NCBI GenBank assembly: GCA_003139095.1
Contig: PLHW01000055.1
Location: 1-53,388 of the forward strand
Reading direction: 5' to 3'
Source of the DNA: Acidobacteriaceae bacterium
Lineage (GTDB): Bacteria; Acidobacteriota; Terriglobia; Terriglobales; Acidobacteriaceae
DNA: 53,388 bases
Part shown: piece after piece, positions 26,376 to 35,260 of the stretch
Numbering within the stretch: position 1 is the stretch's first letter
Layout: every line of letters starts with the position of its first letter
The notes under the pieces: model-generated
What the model saw: only the letters and a program-made list of their open reading frames with translations
Told to the model about the DNA's origin: nothing
Database searches by the model: none
Program-made: the position numbers and the translations under genes

Positions 26376-28400
26376 TCAGGCCAGAGATGACGATAATTCT
26401 TCCCATTCGGCCATTAAGTCCTGGAGGTCGCTTTTTCGGGTGGCGAGTTCCTGGGTCTGGCGCTGAGTTTCTTCGGAGCTGACGAAGGATTGGAGCTGGG
26501 TTTCGCAGAGGGTGATGGCGGCTTCCATGCGCGTAATTTCTTCTTCGACTTCGCGCAGGCGGTGCTGAAGGTGCTGGCGCTTGATGGGGTTGAGGCGGCG
26601 CGCTTTGGAATCGGGCGACTCGGGATTGGGGGCGTCGCCGTTGGTGGGCGCGGAGGCGGCATGGGGGCTCGTCTCAGCGGGCGCGGCGGGCGCTGGAGCG
26701 GCATTTCGATTCGCGGGCGCGCGCGTGGCGGCCAATTCGCCGACGAGTTCATTCTGCATGGCGGCCTGCTGGGCGGCGGCTCCGCCCTGTTTGCGCCAGA
26801 GGTAGTCTTCATAATTGCCGGGGTAGAGCTCGACCTTGCCGTCGCCGATTTCGAAGATGCGAGTGGCCAGTTTGTCAATGAAATAGCGGTCGTGGGAAAC
26901 GAAAACGACGGTGCCGGTGTACTTTTCGAGCGCTTCGAGCAGAACGTCTTTGGCGCGCATATCGAGGTGATTGGTGGGCTCATCGAGGAGTAGGAAGTTG
27001 GCGGGATGGAGGAGCATTTTGAGGAGCGCGTAGCGGTTGCGCTCGCCGCCCGAGAGCACGCCGATGCGCTTGAAGACGTCGTCCCCGGAGAAAAGGAAGC
27101 AGCCGAGCAGACTGCGGAGCTGGGTTTGAGTGGAGGAAGGCGAGAGTTCGCCAAGATCGTCGAGGATGCGCGCGTCGGGGTCGAGCTCTTTGTATTGGTC
27201 CTGGGCGAAGTAGTCGGGGTGGACCTCATGGCCGAGTTTGTATTCGCCGGAGGTGAGCGGCTCGGCGCCGGCGAGGAGTTTGATGAGCGTGGACTTGCCC
27301 GCACCATTGACGCCGACTAGAGCGATGCGCTCGCCACGCTCGATCAGGAAATTGACGCCGGAAAAAACAGGGTGCTCGGTGGGGCCCGGTTTGCCGTAGC
27401 TTTTGGCGACGCTGGCGAACTCGGCGACGATGCGGCCGCTGGGCTTGGGTTGCGGGAAGGAGAAGTGTACGGTTTTCTCTTCTTCGGGAATTTGGATGCG
27501 CTCGATTTTTTCCAGTTCTTTGATGCGGCTTTGAACTTGCTTGGCTTTGGTCGCGGTGTAGCGGAAGCGGTTGATGAAGACTTCGAGCTGCTCGATGCGA
27601 TCGCGCTGGGTTTTGTAGGCGGATTCGAGCTGCTCTTTGCGTTGGGTTTTGGCGGCGAGGTACTGATCGTAGTTGCCGACGTAGGAGTGCAGGCGCTTGT
27701 TCCAGATTTCGACGATGCGATCGACAGTCACGTCGAGGAAATAGCGGTCGTGGGAGATCAATACAAAGGCGTACGGATAATTGCCGAGGTAATCCTCCAG
27801 CCAGTTGCGGGCTTCGAGGTCGAGATGATTGGTGGGCTCGTCGAGGAGGAGAAGATTGGGCTTTTGCAGGAGGAGTTTGGCGAGGGCGATGCGCATTTGC
27901 CAGCCGCCGGAAAATTCTTCGGTCTGGCGGGTCCAGTCGTCGCGCCGAAAGCCAAGCCCGGTGAGGACTTTGCCGACTTCGGCTTCGAGCGTGTAGCCGT
28001 CGCGCGCGCGGAATTCATGCTCGAGTTTCTGGTAGCGGTCGGCGACGGCGGCATACTCCTGGCTCAGGTGGTCGAACTCGGACATGTTGTGGGCGAGGGA
28101 CTCCATCTCTTTTTCCATGGCGTGGAGATCGTCGAAGACCGACATGCACTCGGCAAAGATGGAGCGACCGGAGAGGGTGAGGCCGTCCTGCGGGAGGTAG
28201 CCGGCGGAAATGCCCCGGGTGCGCGAGATGGAGCCATAGTCGAGCGTTTCAAGTCCGCCGAGGATTTTCATGACGGTGGATTTGCCGGTGCCGTTGGCGC
28301 CGACGAGGCCGATGCGGGACTCAGGCGTGATGAGCCAGTCGGCATCTTCGAAGAGCAATTTGTGGCCGTAACGCTTGCCGGCGGATGAGAGCTGAATCAT
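26376..28400 (-). CDS. ABC-F family ATPase (Uup/EttA-like, ribosome-associated)
   Basis: 674 residues with two ABC cassettes and no TM helices. Cassette one has Walker A GANGTGKST, signature FSGGWQMRIALAKLLL and LLLLDEPTNHLD; cassette two has GVNGAGKST, LSGGERNRYALLKMLL and LLLDEPTNHLD. The helical linker between them is about 75 residues, rich in Lys/Gln/Glu. The C-terminus has an Ala/Pro linker and a coiled coil (about 610-674), as in Uup. ABC-F proteins act on the ribosomal E site in translation or antibiotic protection; which one here is uncertain. Confidence 0.93.
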   Translation of the reverse strand: MIQLSSAGKRYGHKLLFEDADWLITPESRIGLVGANGTGKSTVMKILGGLETLDYGSISRTRGISAGYLPQDGLTLSGRSIFAECMSVFDDLHAMEKEMESLAHNMSEFDHLSQEYAAVADRYQKLEHEFRARDGYTLEAEVGKVLTGLGFRRDDWTRQTEEFSGGWQMRIALAKLLLQKPNLLLLDEPTNHLDLEARNWLEDYLGNYPYAFVLISHDRYFLDVTVDRIVEIWNKRLHSYVGNYDQYLAAKTQRKEQLESAYKTQRDRIEQLEVFINRFRYTATKAKQVQSRIKELEKIERIQIPEEEKTVHFSFPQPKPSGRIVAEFASVAKSYGKPGPTEHPVFSGVNFLIERGERIALVGVNGAGKSTLIKLLAGAEPLTSGEYKLGHEVHPDYFAQDQYKELDPDARILDDLGELSPSSTQTQLRSLLGCFLFSGDDVFKRIGVLSGGERNRYALLKMLLHPANFLLLDEPTNHLDMRAKDVLLEALEKYTGTVVFVSHDRYFIDKLATRIFEIGDGKVELYPGNYEDYLWRKQGGAAAQQAAMQNELVGELAATRAPANRNAAPAPAAPAETSPHAASAPTNGDAPNPESPDSKARRLNPIKRQHLQHRLREVEEEITRMEAAITLCETQLQSFVSSEETQRQTQELATRKSDLQDLMAEWEELSSSLA

Positions 28401-28482
28401 GCGACTGCTTTTATCGTCTCATGAAATCGCGATCATGGAGTCCGCCCAGCCACGGCAATGTGGCGGTCTGCTTTGCCTTCTC

Positions 28483-28517
28483 CACCACAGAGTCACAGGG
28501 TCGCAGAGAAAATCTCA
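28483..28517. repeat. 35-nt dispersed repeat (copy 2), about 7-bp phase
   Basis: CACCACAGAGTCACAG then GGTCGCAGAGAAAATC: 29 of 35 bases match the element at 20805-20839 in inverted orientation. It lies in the 190-base gap before the ABC-F gene. Confidence 0.6.
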
Positions 28518-28590
28518 ACCGGTGAAACGAAAAAGCTGAGGGTTCGAAAGTCAAGGCTTCGCGGCCGAATGCACGGAGGCTTCCAGGGAT

Positions 28591-29091
28591 TTAAACAGAG
28601 TTCCCCTTGGCGGCGAAGGCGTAGCGCGCCTCGCCGATTTGTTCGAGGGCGCGGTCGATGACGGCTTGCAGTTCGCGCGCATACTTCACTTCGCGGCCCT
28701 TAGCGAGGATGACGCGGGCTTCTTTCGCCTCGAACCAGGTCGGATTGCGATCATCTTCGTGCGGCTCGCGAGTCTGACGAACCTCCATGAGGAACGCTTT
28801 GACGACATATTCCTGCACGCCGCTGGGCTGCCAGAACACGCCTTTGGAGTGGATGTAGACGTGGAAGTGGCGCGGCTCAATGACGCCCAGGGCCCCAGCC
28901 TCTTCGCGGGCCTCGCGCTCGGCGGCCTGGCTGTGGGAGAGTCGAGTGTCGGGGGCGCCTTTGGGAAAAGTCCACTTGCTGCCGCCGTTGGTGTTGACGA
29001 GGAGGAATTCGGCGTGGGAATTCAGCCTGCGGTAGCAGACGGCAGCCACCTGCAAGGGCAGAGCAAAACGCGATGAGCGCGTGGAAGGCAT
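28591..29091 (-). CDS. Nudix-family hydrolase, Nudix box incomplete
   Basis: 166 residues. Nudix enzymes cleave nucleoside diphosphates linked to another moiety. The core REAREEAGALG and the preceding FPKGAPDTR fit the Nudix box GX5EX7REUXEEXGU, but the first Glu (five residues after Gly) is Leu here. The catalytic EE pair is present, so activity remains possible. The fold is otherwise recognisable (AVCYRRLNSHAEFLLVNTNG, PTWFEAKEARVILA). The best match is to the diphosphoinositol-polyphosphate/Ap4A class, but the substrate is uncertain. Confidence 0.82.
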   Translation of the reverse strand: MPSTRSSRFALPLQVAAVCYRRLNSHAEFLLVNTNGGSKWTFPKGAPDTRLSHSQAAEREAREEAGALGVIEPRHFHVYIHSKGVFWQPSGVQEYVVKAFLMEVRQTREPHEDDRNPTWFEAKEARVILAKGREVKYARELQAVIDRALEQIGEARYAFAAKGNSV

Positions 29092-29204
29092 GCGAAGTCC
29101 AAAAGTAGTTTACTGCAACGATATTTCTGTAGTGTTAAACAGCACTGAAAATGGTGCACGAAGGTAGGAGGGACGGGCCACTAAAGCGGGCCAGCTTTCG
29201 CCAA

Positions 29205-29235
29205 AATGAGAAAAGCAGAGGATTGCTCCTCTGCT
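29205..29235 (-). terminator. Rho-independent terminator after pilin gene
   Basis: A perfect 9-bp stem AGCAGAGGA/TCCTCTGCT (29214-29235) with a TTGC loop; on the minus strand it is followed by TTTTCTCATTTT. It lies 48 bases after the pilin stop. Confidence 0.7.
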
Positions 29236-29282
29236 CTTTCTCGGCTGTACCCTCCCCCAGGTACGTTGCCAAGCGTGGATCG

Positions 29283-29765
29283 CTACTGGTTAATCGGTGT
29301 CTGCGTGGTATCGCACGTGGAGATCGCAGAGGTCGGATTTACGCGGATCACCGCATCCTGGAACGAGCAAAAATAGCGCACGCCGCTCTGCGCGGGCTGC
29401 ATAGGCGAAGCGATGACCTGATAAGAGGTGTTGGGCGTACTGGACGAGCCATTCACGGAAAACGAATAGCCGCTCTTAATGCCCGAGGCCAACTGCTGGT
29501 CTAGGAAGCAAGAGCCGCTGCTGGTGGGGGGGTAACAACTGGTGCCGCCAAGATTGGCCAAGTTGCCGGAAAAACCGACAGTCGGGTACGTATTGGTGTA
29601 GGAAATCTGAGCCGTATTGACGAGGCGAATGGAGGCGACAGCGGAAGATTCGTTGGCGGCGATGCGGGCGCGAATCATGCTTGGAATTGCGATCGCCGCA
29701 ATGACCAGGATGATCGCCACAACAATCAACAGTTCGATGAGTGAGAAACCCGATTGTTTCCGCAA
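29283..29765 (-). CDS. pilA: Type IV pilin/pseudopilin
   Basis: 160 residues from TTG 29765, preceded by GGAGGGGGG. A class III leader MRKQSG is cut before Phe; Glu is at +5 (FSLIE), followed by the hydrophobic helix LLIVVAIILVIAAIAIP. The globular part is small, Ser/Thr/Gly/Tyr-rich, and has four Cys (SCYPPTSSGSCF and YFCSF...STCDT), enough for two disulfides. It is assembled by a type IV pilus or type II secretion machine that is not in the window. A strong terminator follows. Confidence 0.93.
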   Translation of the reverse strand: MRKQSGFSLIELLIVVAIILVIAAIAIPSMIRARIAANESSAVASIRLVNTAQISYTNTYPTVGFSGNLANLGGTSCYPPTSSGSCFLDQQLASGIKSGYSFSVNGSSSTPNTSYQVIASPMQPAQSGVRYFCSFQDAVIRVNPTSAISTCDTTQTPINQ

Positions 29766-29948
29766 GGACGACCCCCCTCCGTTCCTCGCCTACAAAATTG
29801 GAGCGGTATGTCCTAACTATGGCATTGAAAGTTCGGTGACCCAAATTACGAAAGTCATTTACAACTTGATGACTCCCCGGTGGTGGCGAAGGCTAGAGAC
29901 AGGGATCATCGTGTGGCGCGTGCCTGAACAGCGGGACTCGTGATCGGA

Positions 29949-31217
29949 CTAACTGGCGGCTTTTGATTTGTCTTCTTGAAGCAGAAATCGGGCGAACACT
30001 TCATTGGATAAGAGGCGGCCGCGCGGCGTCAGGGAGATGGTAGGGCCGCAGGCGTCGAGTAGGCCGTCGCGCTGACATTCCTCGATGATGGGCTGGTAGG
30101 CGAGACGCGAGAGCGAATGGGCTGCGGCGAGGGCGGTGAGGTCGACGCCGCGGTTGAGGCGGAGGCCGAGGAAAAGGGCTTCCTCGAGGGCAGCGTGCGC
30201 GGACACGCGCGTCACGGTGTGCGGAACGCGATTCATGTACCCGTCTAACGAGTCGGGGGAGGCGAAGCGGATGGCGTCAAGATCGGAGTGATTGGCAACG
30301 AGCATGGAATGAGCGTCGACGCCGAAGCCGAGATAGGGCTGACGCGTCCAATATTTCAAGTTGTGGCGGGATTGCCCACCGACGGGCGCAGAGGTGGAAG
30401 CGCGGACGCTGCCCGGCGCGGCGTGATTCGTGCTCGCTTGAGGGGCGCCGGGTTTGGAATGGGCGAAGTTTGAAATTTCATATTGCCGGACGCCGGCCGA
30501 ATCCAGAACCTGGCAGGCCTGCTCATAGAAGTCGGCGGTGGCCGCGTCATCGGGGACAAAGTGGGCGTGGTAACGCGTGCCGCCGGCGAGCACTTCCCTA
30601 CCCAAGCGTGAATCTTCGTCGACTTCGAGCATGTAGACGCTGACGTGCGGAACAGCGAGGGCGATGGTTTCGTCCAGCGAAAAGGTCCAGCTTTCTTTCG
30701 TCTGATGCGGCAGGCCGGCGATCAGATCGACATTGAGGTTGTGGATGCCGGCCTGGCGAAGGCGGGCGACCTCTTCGATCACGGTGGAACGATTGTGCTG
30801 GCGCCCGACGGAGTGCGCCTCCTGATCGACGAAAGACTGCACGCCCAGACTGACGCGATTGACGCCGGCGGCGAGCAAGGTTGCGATCAGCGGATCGGTT
30901 AACGTTCCGGGGGCGCACTCGACGGTGATCTCGGCATCCGGCGTGAGTTGAAATTGATCGCGCACGGCCTGGAAGATGCGCAACAACTGAGTGGACTCGA
31001 GGATGGAGGGCGTGCCGCCACCGAGATAGATGGAGTCGGCGGTTTCGTCGAAATTACCGCCAAGTTCGGCAGAGAGGGCGCGGGCGTGCGCGACGTCCTC
31101 GATCACGCTCGCGACGTAATTTTCATAGGCCTGACGGGAAAAGACGTCGGAAGCAAAGTTGCAATAGCTGCACTTGGTGCGGCAGAAAGGGATGGAAATA
31201 TAGAGACCGAGAGGCAC
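29949..31217 (-). CDS. hemW: Radical SAM heme chaperone HemW (HemN-like)
   Basis: 422 residues from GTG 31217. The [4Fe-4S] motif is CRTKCSYCNF (Cys12, 16, 19), with the HemW-type CNF rather than the HemN extra Cys. Other family motifs are SIYLGGGTPSIL, NRVSLGVQSF and DLIAGLPHQT. A longer frame starts at 31343 but adds about 42 residues unlike the family, so GTG is chosen; a TACAAT -10 (31232-31227) ends only 9 bases before it, implying a nearly leaderless mRNA. HemW binds heme and passes it to target proteins. Divergent from a small zinc-ribbon gene. Confidence 0.9.
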   Translation of the reverse strand: MPLGLYISIPFCRTKCSYCNFASDVFSRQAYENYVASVIEDVAHARALSAELGGNFDETADSIYLGGGTPSILESTQLLRIFQAVRDQFQLTPDAEITVECAPGTLTDPLIATLLAAGVNRVSLGVQSFVDQEAHSVGRQHNRSTVIEEVARLRQAGIHNLNVDLIAGLPHQTKESWTFSLDETIALAVPHVSVYMLEVDEDSRLGREVLAGGTRYHAHFVPDDAATADFYEQACQVLDSAGVRQYEISNFAHSKPGAPQASTNHAAPGSVRASTSAPVGGQSRHNLKYWTRQPYLGFGVDAHSMLVANHSDLDAIRFASPDSLDGYMNRVPHTVTRVSAHAALEEALFLGLRLNRGVDLTALAAAHSLSRLAYQPIIEECQRDGLLDACGPTISLTPRGRLLSNEVFARFLLQEDKSKAAS

Positions 31218-31283
31218 GTTGGATCTATTGTATGCGCGCGGGGTGACCCGGTTGGGGCAGGCATTCGCATAGAATGGAAATGC

Positions 31284-31478
31284 ATGCCAAGACATGAGGA
31301 TGTGAGCAAACGCGGGGATTCGATCGATACCCTGTGCGAACACTGCGGCCAGACGTTTACAAGATTCCTACATCAAATGGAAGAGCACAACGAGAAAGTT
31401 GTGTGCCCGACGTGCGGAAAAGAACACGGCGCCGCGCCGGAGGGTAAGAAGGCGAAGCAGCCCGCAAAAAAGGGCTGA
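31284..31478 (+). CDS. Small zinc-ribbon protein
   Basis: 64 residues from ATG 31284 (GGAAA just ahead). Two CxxC knuckles, LCEHCGQTF and VCPTCGKEHG, about 20 residues apart, form a zinc ribbon; the tail is Lys/Ala-rich (KKAKQPAKKG). Probably nucleic-acid binding or a structural zinc module; no function assignable. It is divergent from hemW with only 66 bases between starts. Confidence 0.65.
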   Translation: MPRHEDVSKRGDSIDTLCEHCGQTFTRFLHQMEEHNEKVVCPTCGKEHGAAPEGKKAKQPAKKG

Positions 31479-31567
31479 AGCAACGGCAGATCGTGCGATT
31501 GTGGGCAGGGCATGCCGACGGCGTATTTACATCCTCATACGTACGCTAGCGTATTTCGGTTGCGTAC

Positions 31568-32365
31568 CTACGCGCGCGACTTGAGCGCTGCAATGGTGCG
31601 GGCGCAGATGTCGTCTGGAGTTCCGATGGCGGCGACGGCCACGAGCAAGCCAAGCGCTTTGTAGAATTCGATGAGCGGCGCGGTACTGCGCTCGTAGGCG
31701 GCCATGCGCACGGTGATCGATTCGGGCCGGTCGTCGTCGCGCTGGAAGAGCTTGCCGCCGCAGCGATCGCACACTCCTTCGACCTTGGGCGGCTGACCGG
31801 TGATGTGGAAGACCGCCTTGCACTTCTCGCAGGTGCGGCGGCCGCTGAGGCGAGCCACAATTTCGGCCAGCGGCAACTCATAATTCACGACCGCGTGAAG
31901 CGGAATCCTCTCGGTTTCCATGAGCTGTTTGAGGGCGTCGGCCTGGCCGAGCGTGCGCGGAAAGCCATCGAGCACGAAGCCGCTCGAGCAGCGCAGACAG
32001 TCGGCGCGCTCGCGCACCATCTCCCACACGGTGGCGTCGGGGACCAGTTCGCCGCGCCGCATTTGCTCCATGGCGGCTCGCATGGCGGGGCTTTGATCGC
32101 ATTCCTTCTGTTTGGAGGCGGCGCGGAAAAGATCGCCGGTGGAGAGATGGCAGGCGTTGAGGCGCTGGTTGAGCAGATCGGCCTGCGTTCCCTTGCCCAC
32201 GCCGGGCGCGCCGAGCAGCACGAGCCGCCAGGGCTTTCCGTTTGAATGAACGTCGGCGCAGTTCGACGCCGATGCCTGGAACCAACCGCAACGCGGGATT
32301 TTCGTTGGCGCGACGGATTTTTCTACCGAAGTGTCTTTTGGTTCGGAAATGTGGTGGGCGCTCAT
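31568..32365 (-). CDS. adk: Adenylate kinase with N-terminal extension and zinc LID
   Basis: 265 residues from ATG 32365, with a perfect AGGAGG six bases before it; longer upstream starts are rejected for that reason. The P-loop GAPGVGKGT is at 52-60, so the protein carries about 45 extra residues compared with ordinary Adk. Also seen are LSTGDLFRAA, GFVLDGFPRTLGQAD and a zinc-type LID with CEKC...CDRC. It interconverts ATP+AMP and 2 ADP. The extension is Ser/Thr/Lys-rich with two Cys (CGWFQ, NCAD). A 12-bp palindrome lies 15 bases past the stop. Confidence 0.95.
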   Translation of the reverse strand: MSAHHISEPKDTSVEKSVAPTKIPRCGWFQASASNCADVHSNGKPWRLVLLGAPGVGKGTQADLLNQRLNACHLSTGDLFRAASKQKECDQSPAMRAAMEQMRRGELVPDATVWEMVRERADCLRCSSGFVLDGFPRTLGQADALKQLMETERIPLHAVVNYELPLAEIVARLSGRRTCEKCKAVFHITGQPPKVEGVCDRCGGKLFQRDDDRPESITVRMAAYERSTAPLIEFYKALGLLVAVAAIGTPDDICARTIAALKSRA

Positions 32366-32611
32366 GAAGCCTCCTGTCATGGCAGACAAGTACCGGAAAA
32401 TGTAGAAAAATACCTTACTTCGAGCGGTGACCGCAATCACATAATGGTGTTCAGGGTGCGATGGCGGAGGGAGGCGGTCGACGCGGGAGGCTGCCTGGGC
32501 GGGGCAAAGCTTTTCCATCGTTCGGCGCTTTGCGCCATCTATTTAAGGTAATCTTTACTTTCAAGCGTTACTTTTCGATCTTTACTTTTGGACGCCAGCT
32601 GCACGCAAAGA

Positions 32612-34579
32612 ATGGCCAATCAGGAAGAGGAAATAGTAGGTAAAGCATACGACGGACGCCTGATGCGGCGTCTGCTGGGCTATTTGCGTCCCTACAAATG
32701 GCACGTCATTGTGGCTCTGGTGGCGATTGTGCTGAAGTCCGTGGCCGACGTGCTTGGGCCATTTCTGACCAAGATCGCCATCGATAAATATTTGGCGAAA
32801 TCTCCGGGTGCGCACAGCTGGATTGGCGATCGCCTGAGCGACTCGCCGCTGCGGGGCATTGGGCAGATTGGCGCGCTTTACGTTGGGCTGCTGCTTTTCA
32901 GCTTTGCGCTCGAATTCGTGCAGACCTATCTAATGCAGTGGACCGGGCAGAAGGTGATGTTCGACTTGCGCAGCCAGATTTTCCGTCACCTGCAAAATAT
33001 GCACATCGGCTTTTTCGACAAGAACCCGGTGGGCCGGCTGGTGACGCGGGTGACGACCGACGTGGATGCGCTCAACGAAATGTTCACCGCGGGCGTGGTC
33101 TCGATTTTTGAGGATGTGTTCGTGCTCACGTTCATCCTCGCGATCATGCTGGAGATGAACTGGAAGCTCGCGCTGCTGACGTTCACGGTGCTGCCGCTGA
33201 TCGTGTATGCGACGAAAATTTTCCGCGATAAGGTGCGGGATTCATACCGCCGCATCCGCACGGCGATTGCGCGCATCAATTCGTTTCTTCAGGAAGCGGT
33301 TTCGGGGATGCTGGTTCTACAGCTTTTCAACCGCGAGAAGCGCGCCTACAACCAATTTTCCGACATCAACGCGTCGCACATGGAGGCTTACAAAGACGCG
33401 ATTCTTGCCTATGCGATTTATTACCCGGTGGTGGAGATCCTGTCGTCGGTGGCTGTGGCGAGCATTATCTGGTTTGGCGGAAACGGTATTCTGCGGCACC
33501 TCTCGGTGTCCACCGTTTCGCTCGGCGTCTCGTGGAGAACTTTGTTCGCCGTGCGCGGCACGCAATCGATAATGACGATCGGCGTGCTGGTGGCGTTCAT
33601 GCAATATGCGCAACGGTTTTTTCGCCCGATTCAGGATTTGAGCGAGAAGTACAACATACTCCAGTCGGCGATGGCAGCAGGCGAACGCGTCTTCAAGCTG
33701 CTGGACACGAAAATTGAGATCACGTCGCCGGCGGTGACGAAGAAGGCGACGGGGCCGGGCCGGATCGAATTCGATCACGTATGGTTCGCGTACAACACGC
33801 GCGAGTCGGCGGAAGGGGGGAACGGACACGAGACGCCTACTCCGGACTGGGTTCTACGCGACGTCACTTTCACGCTCGAACCAGGCGAGACGATCGCGGT
33901 GGTCGGCCATACGGGCGCGGGAAAGACGACGCTGATCTCGCTGCTGATGCGCTTTTACGATGTGCAACGCGGCGCGATCCGCATCGATGGCGTCGACATT
34001 CGCGAGATGAACCTGGAAGAGTTGCGCAGCCGCTTCGGCGTGGTGCTTCAGGATCCATTCTTGTTTTCGGGCACGGTTGCGGGGAACATCCGGCTGGGCA
34101 CGGCGCGCATTCAGGACGTGGATGTGGAGCAGGCGGCGGAAGACGTGAATCTGGCCGACTTCATCCGCACTTTGCCAGGGGGCTTCCAGGAAGAAGTGCG
34201 GGAACGCGGCTCGACGCTCTCAACCGGGCAGAAACAGCTGATTTCTTTCGCGCGCGCGCTGGCGCACAACCCGAAGATCCTGATTCTTGACGAGGCGACG
34301 TCGAGCGTGGATACGGAGACCGAATTTCGCGTGCGCGACGCGCTCAGCCGCATGGTGCAGGGCCGGACTTCGCTGATCATCGCGCACCGCCTGTCGACCA
34401 TCCAGCGCGCCGATCAGATCATCGTCATGCATAAAGGGCAGGTGCGCGAAATGGGGACGCACCAGCAACTGCTCGGCCAGCGCGGGATTTACTACAAGCT
34501 CTATCAGCTCCAGTACAAGGATCAGGAGATCGCGGCCGGGGAGTCGGCCGCGCCGCAATCGGTCGCAGCGAACGATTAG
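32612..34579 (+). CDS. ABC exporter, fused TM and ATPase domains (MdlB/MsbA-like)
   Basis: 655 residues from ATG 32612 (TTG 32588 is an alternative). The six-helix TMD spans about 20-350, with MDLR-type FDLRSQIFRHLQNMHIGFFD. The NBD has Walker A VGHTGAGKTT, Q-loop VVLQDPFLFSGTV, a signature reading LSTGQKQLISFARAL (Thr where Gly is usual), Walker B ILILDEATSSVD and the H-loop IAHRLSTI. It should function as a dimer exporting lipids, drugs or peptides; the substrate is unknown. Single gene, 61 bases before the ICMT-like gene. Confidence 0.93.
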   Translation: MANQEEEIVGKAYDGRLMRRLLGYLRPYKWHVIVALVAIVLKSVADVLGPFLTKIAIDKYLAKSPGAHSWIGDRLSDSPLRGIGQIGALYVGLLLFSFALEFVQTYLMQWTGQKVMFDLRSQIFRHLQNMHIGFFDKNPVGRLVTRVTTDVDALNEMFTAGVVSIFEDVFVLTFILAIMLEMNWKLALLTFTVLPLIVYATKIFRDKVRDSYRRIRTAIARINSFLQEAVSGMLVLQLFNREKRAYNQFSDINASHMEAYKDAILAYAIYYPVVEILSSVAVASIIWFGGNGILRHLSVSTVSLGVSWRTLFAVRGTQSIMTIGVLVAFMQYAQRFFRPIQDLSEKYNILQSAMAAGERVFKLLDTKIEITSPAVTKKATGPGRIEFDHVWFAYNTRESAEGGNGHETPTPDWVLRDVTFTLEPGETIAVVGHTGAGKTTLISLLMRFYDVQRGAIRIDGVDIREMNLEELRSRFGVVLQDPFLFSGTVAGNIRLGTARIQDVDVEQAAEDVNLADFIRTLPGGFQEEVRERGSTLSTGQKQLISFARALAHNPKILILDEATSSVDTETEFRVRDALSRMVQGRTSLIIAHRLSTIQRADQIIVMHKGQVREMGTHQQLLGQRGIYYKLYQLQYKDQEIAAGESAAPQSVAAND

Positions 34580-34640
34580 CCGGCAGCGCGGACGACGTGC
34601 TGTCATCTGAGGACGCGCAGGTTCGGCTAACAATAGCACT

Positions 34641-35126
34641 GTGAGAAATGCCTCGCCACTGTTGAAGACCGCGCTCTTCACCGTTTTCGTCCCGGGAACT
34701 GTAGCGGGTTATGTTCCGTGGCGGCTGCGCAATGGCGCTGGGGTTGGAGTGCATGGCGCCGAGGAAGCGGCCGCATGCGCGCTCATCCTTGCGGGCATTC
34801 TGATCTACCTCCACACCGCTTTCTGGGGCTTCGCCTGGACGGGGAGTGGCACGCCGGCTCCGATCGCGCCGACGAAAACTCTGGTAGTGAAGGGGCTCCA
34901 TCGTTTTGTGCGCAACCCGATGTATGTCGGGGTCGCCCTCGTGATTGCGGGACAGGCATGGTTGTTCCACTCGCGCGACATTGCAATTTACCTGGCCTGT
35001 GTCGTGACGGCTTTCCACCTTTTCGTCTTGCTTTATGAGGAACCGGCGCTGCGCAGACAGTTCGGCGAAGAGTACGACCGCTATCGCACGCGCGTGCCGC
35101 GGTGGATTCCGAGAATCGGTCGTTAG
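34641..35126 (+). CDS. Isoprenylcysteine carboxyl methyltransferase-family membrane protein
   Basis: 161 residues from GTG 34641, with four to five TM helices. The C-terminal SAM-binding signature is present: GLHRFVRNPMYVGVAL and LYEEPALRRQFGEEYDRYRT then VPRWIP. Bacterial members methylate phospholipids or unknown small substrates; the family name does not imply protein prenylation here. It follows the ABC exporter by 61 bases. A heptad array overlaps its 3' end. Confidence 0.85.
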   Translation: MRNASPLLKTALFTVFVPGTVAGYVPWRLRNGAGVGVHGAEEAAACALILAGILIYLHTAFWGFAWTGSGTPAPIAPTKTLVVKGLHRFVRNPMYVGVALVIAGQAWLFHSRDIAIYLACVVTAFHLFVLLYEEPALRRQFGEEYDRYRTRVPRWIPRIGR

Positions 35127-35187
35127 CTCTTGGGTCGTCAGTCACCGCAGTTCAGTGATCTCGTATCCCGTGGCTCGTAGCTCGCTG
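35115..35187 (+). repeat. Heptad-like repeats at 3' end of ICMT gene
   Basis: Units atcggtc, gttagct (overlapping the last codons and stop), then after an irregular stretch ctcgtat, cccgtgg, ctcgtag, ctcgctg (35160-35187). The first word is shared with the array after fabH. Confidence 0.5.
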
Positions 35188-35260
35188 GCATCGAAACCCC
35201 GCCATCTGCTACTTTGAAGAGTTTTCCATTCCTGTAGTCTGGTTCCGGGGTGACACGCAA

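Noticed and set aside
27372-28388. Long + strand frame opposite the ABC-F gene
   Set aside because: Shadow frame; ABC motifs are on the minus strand.
31218-31343. Longer start for hemW
   Set aside because: Adds residues unlike the family and would overlap the divergent zinc-ribbon gene.
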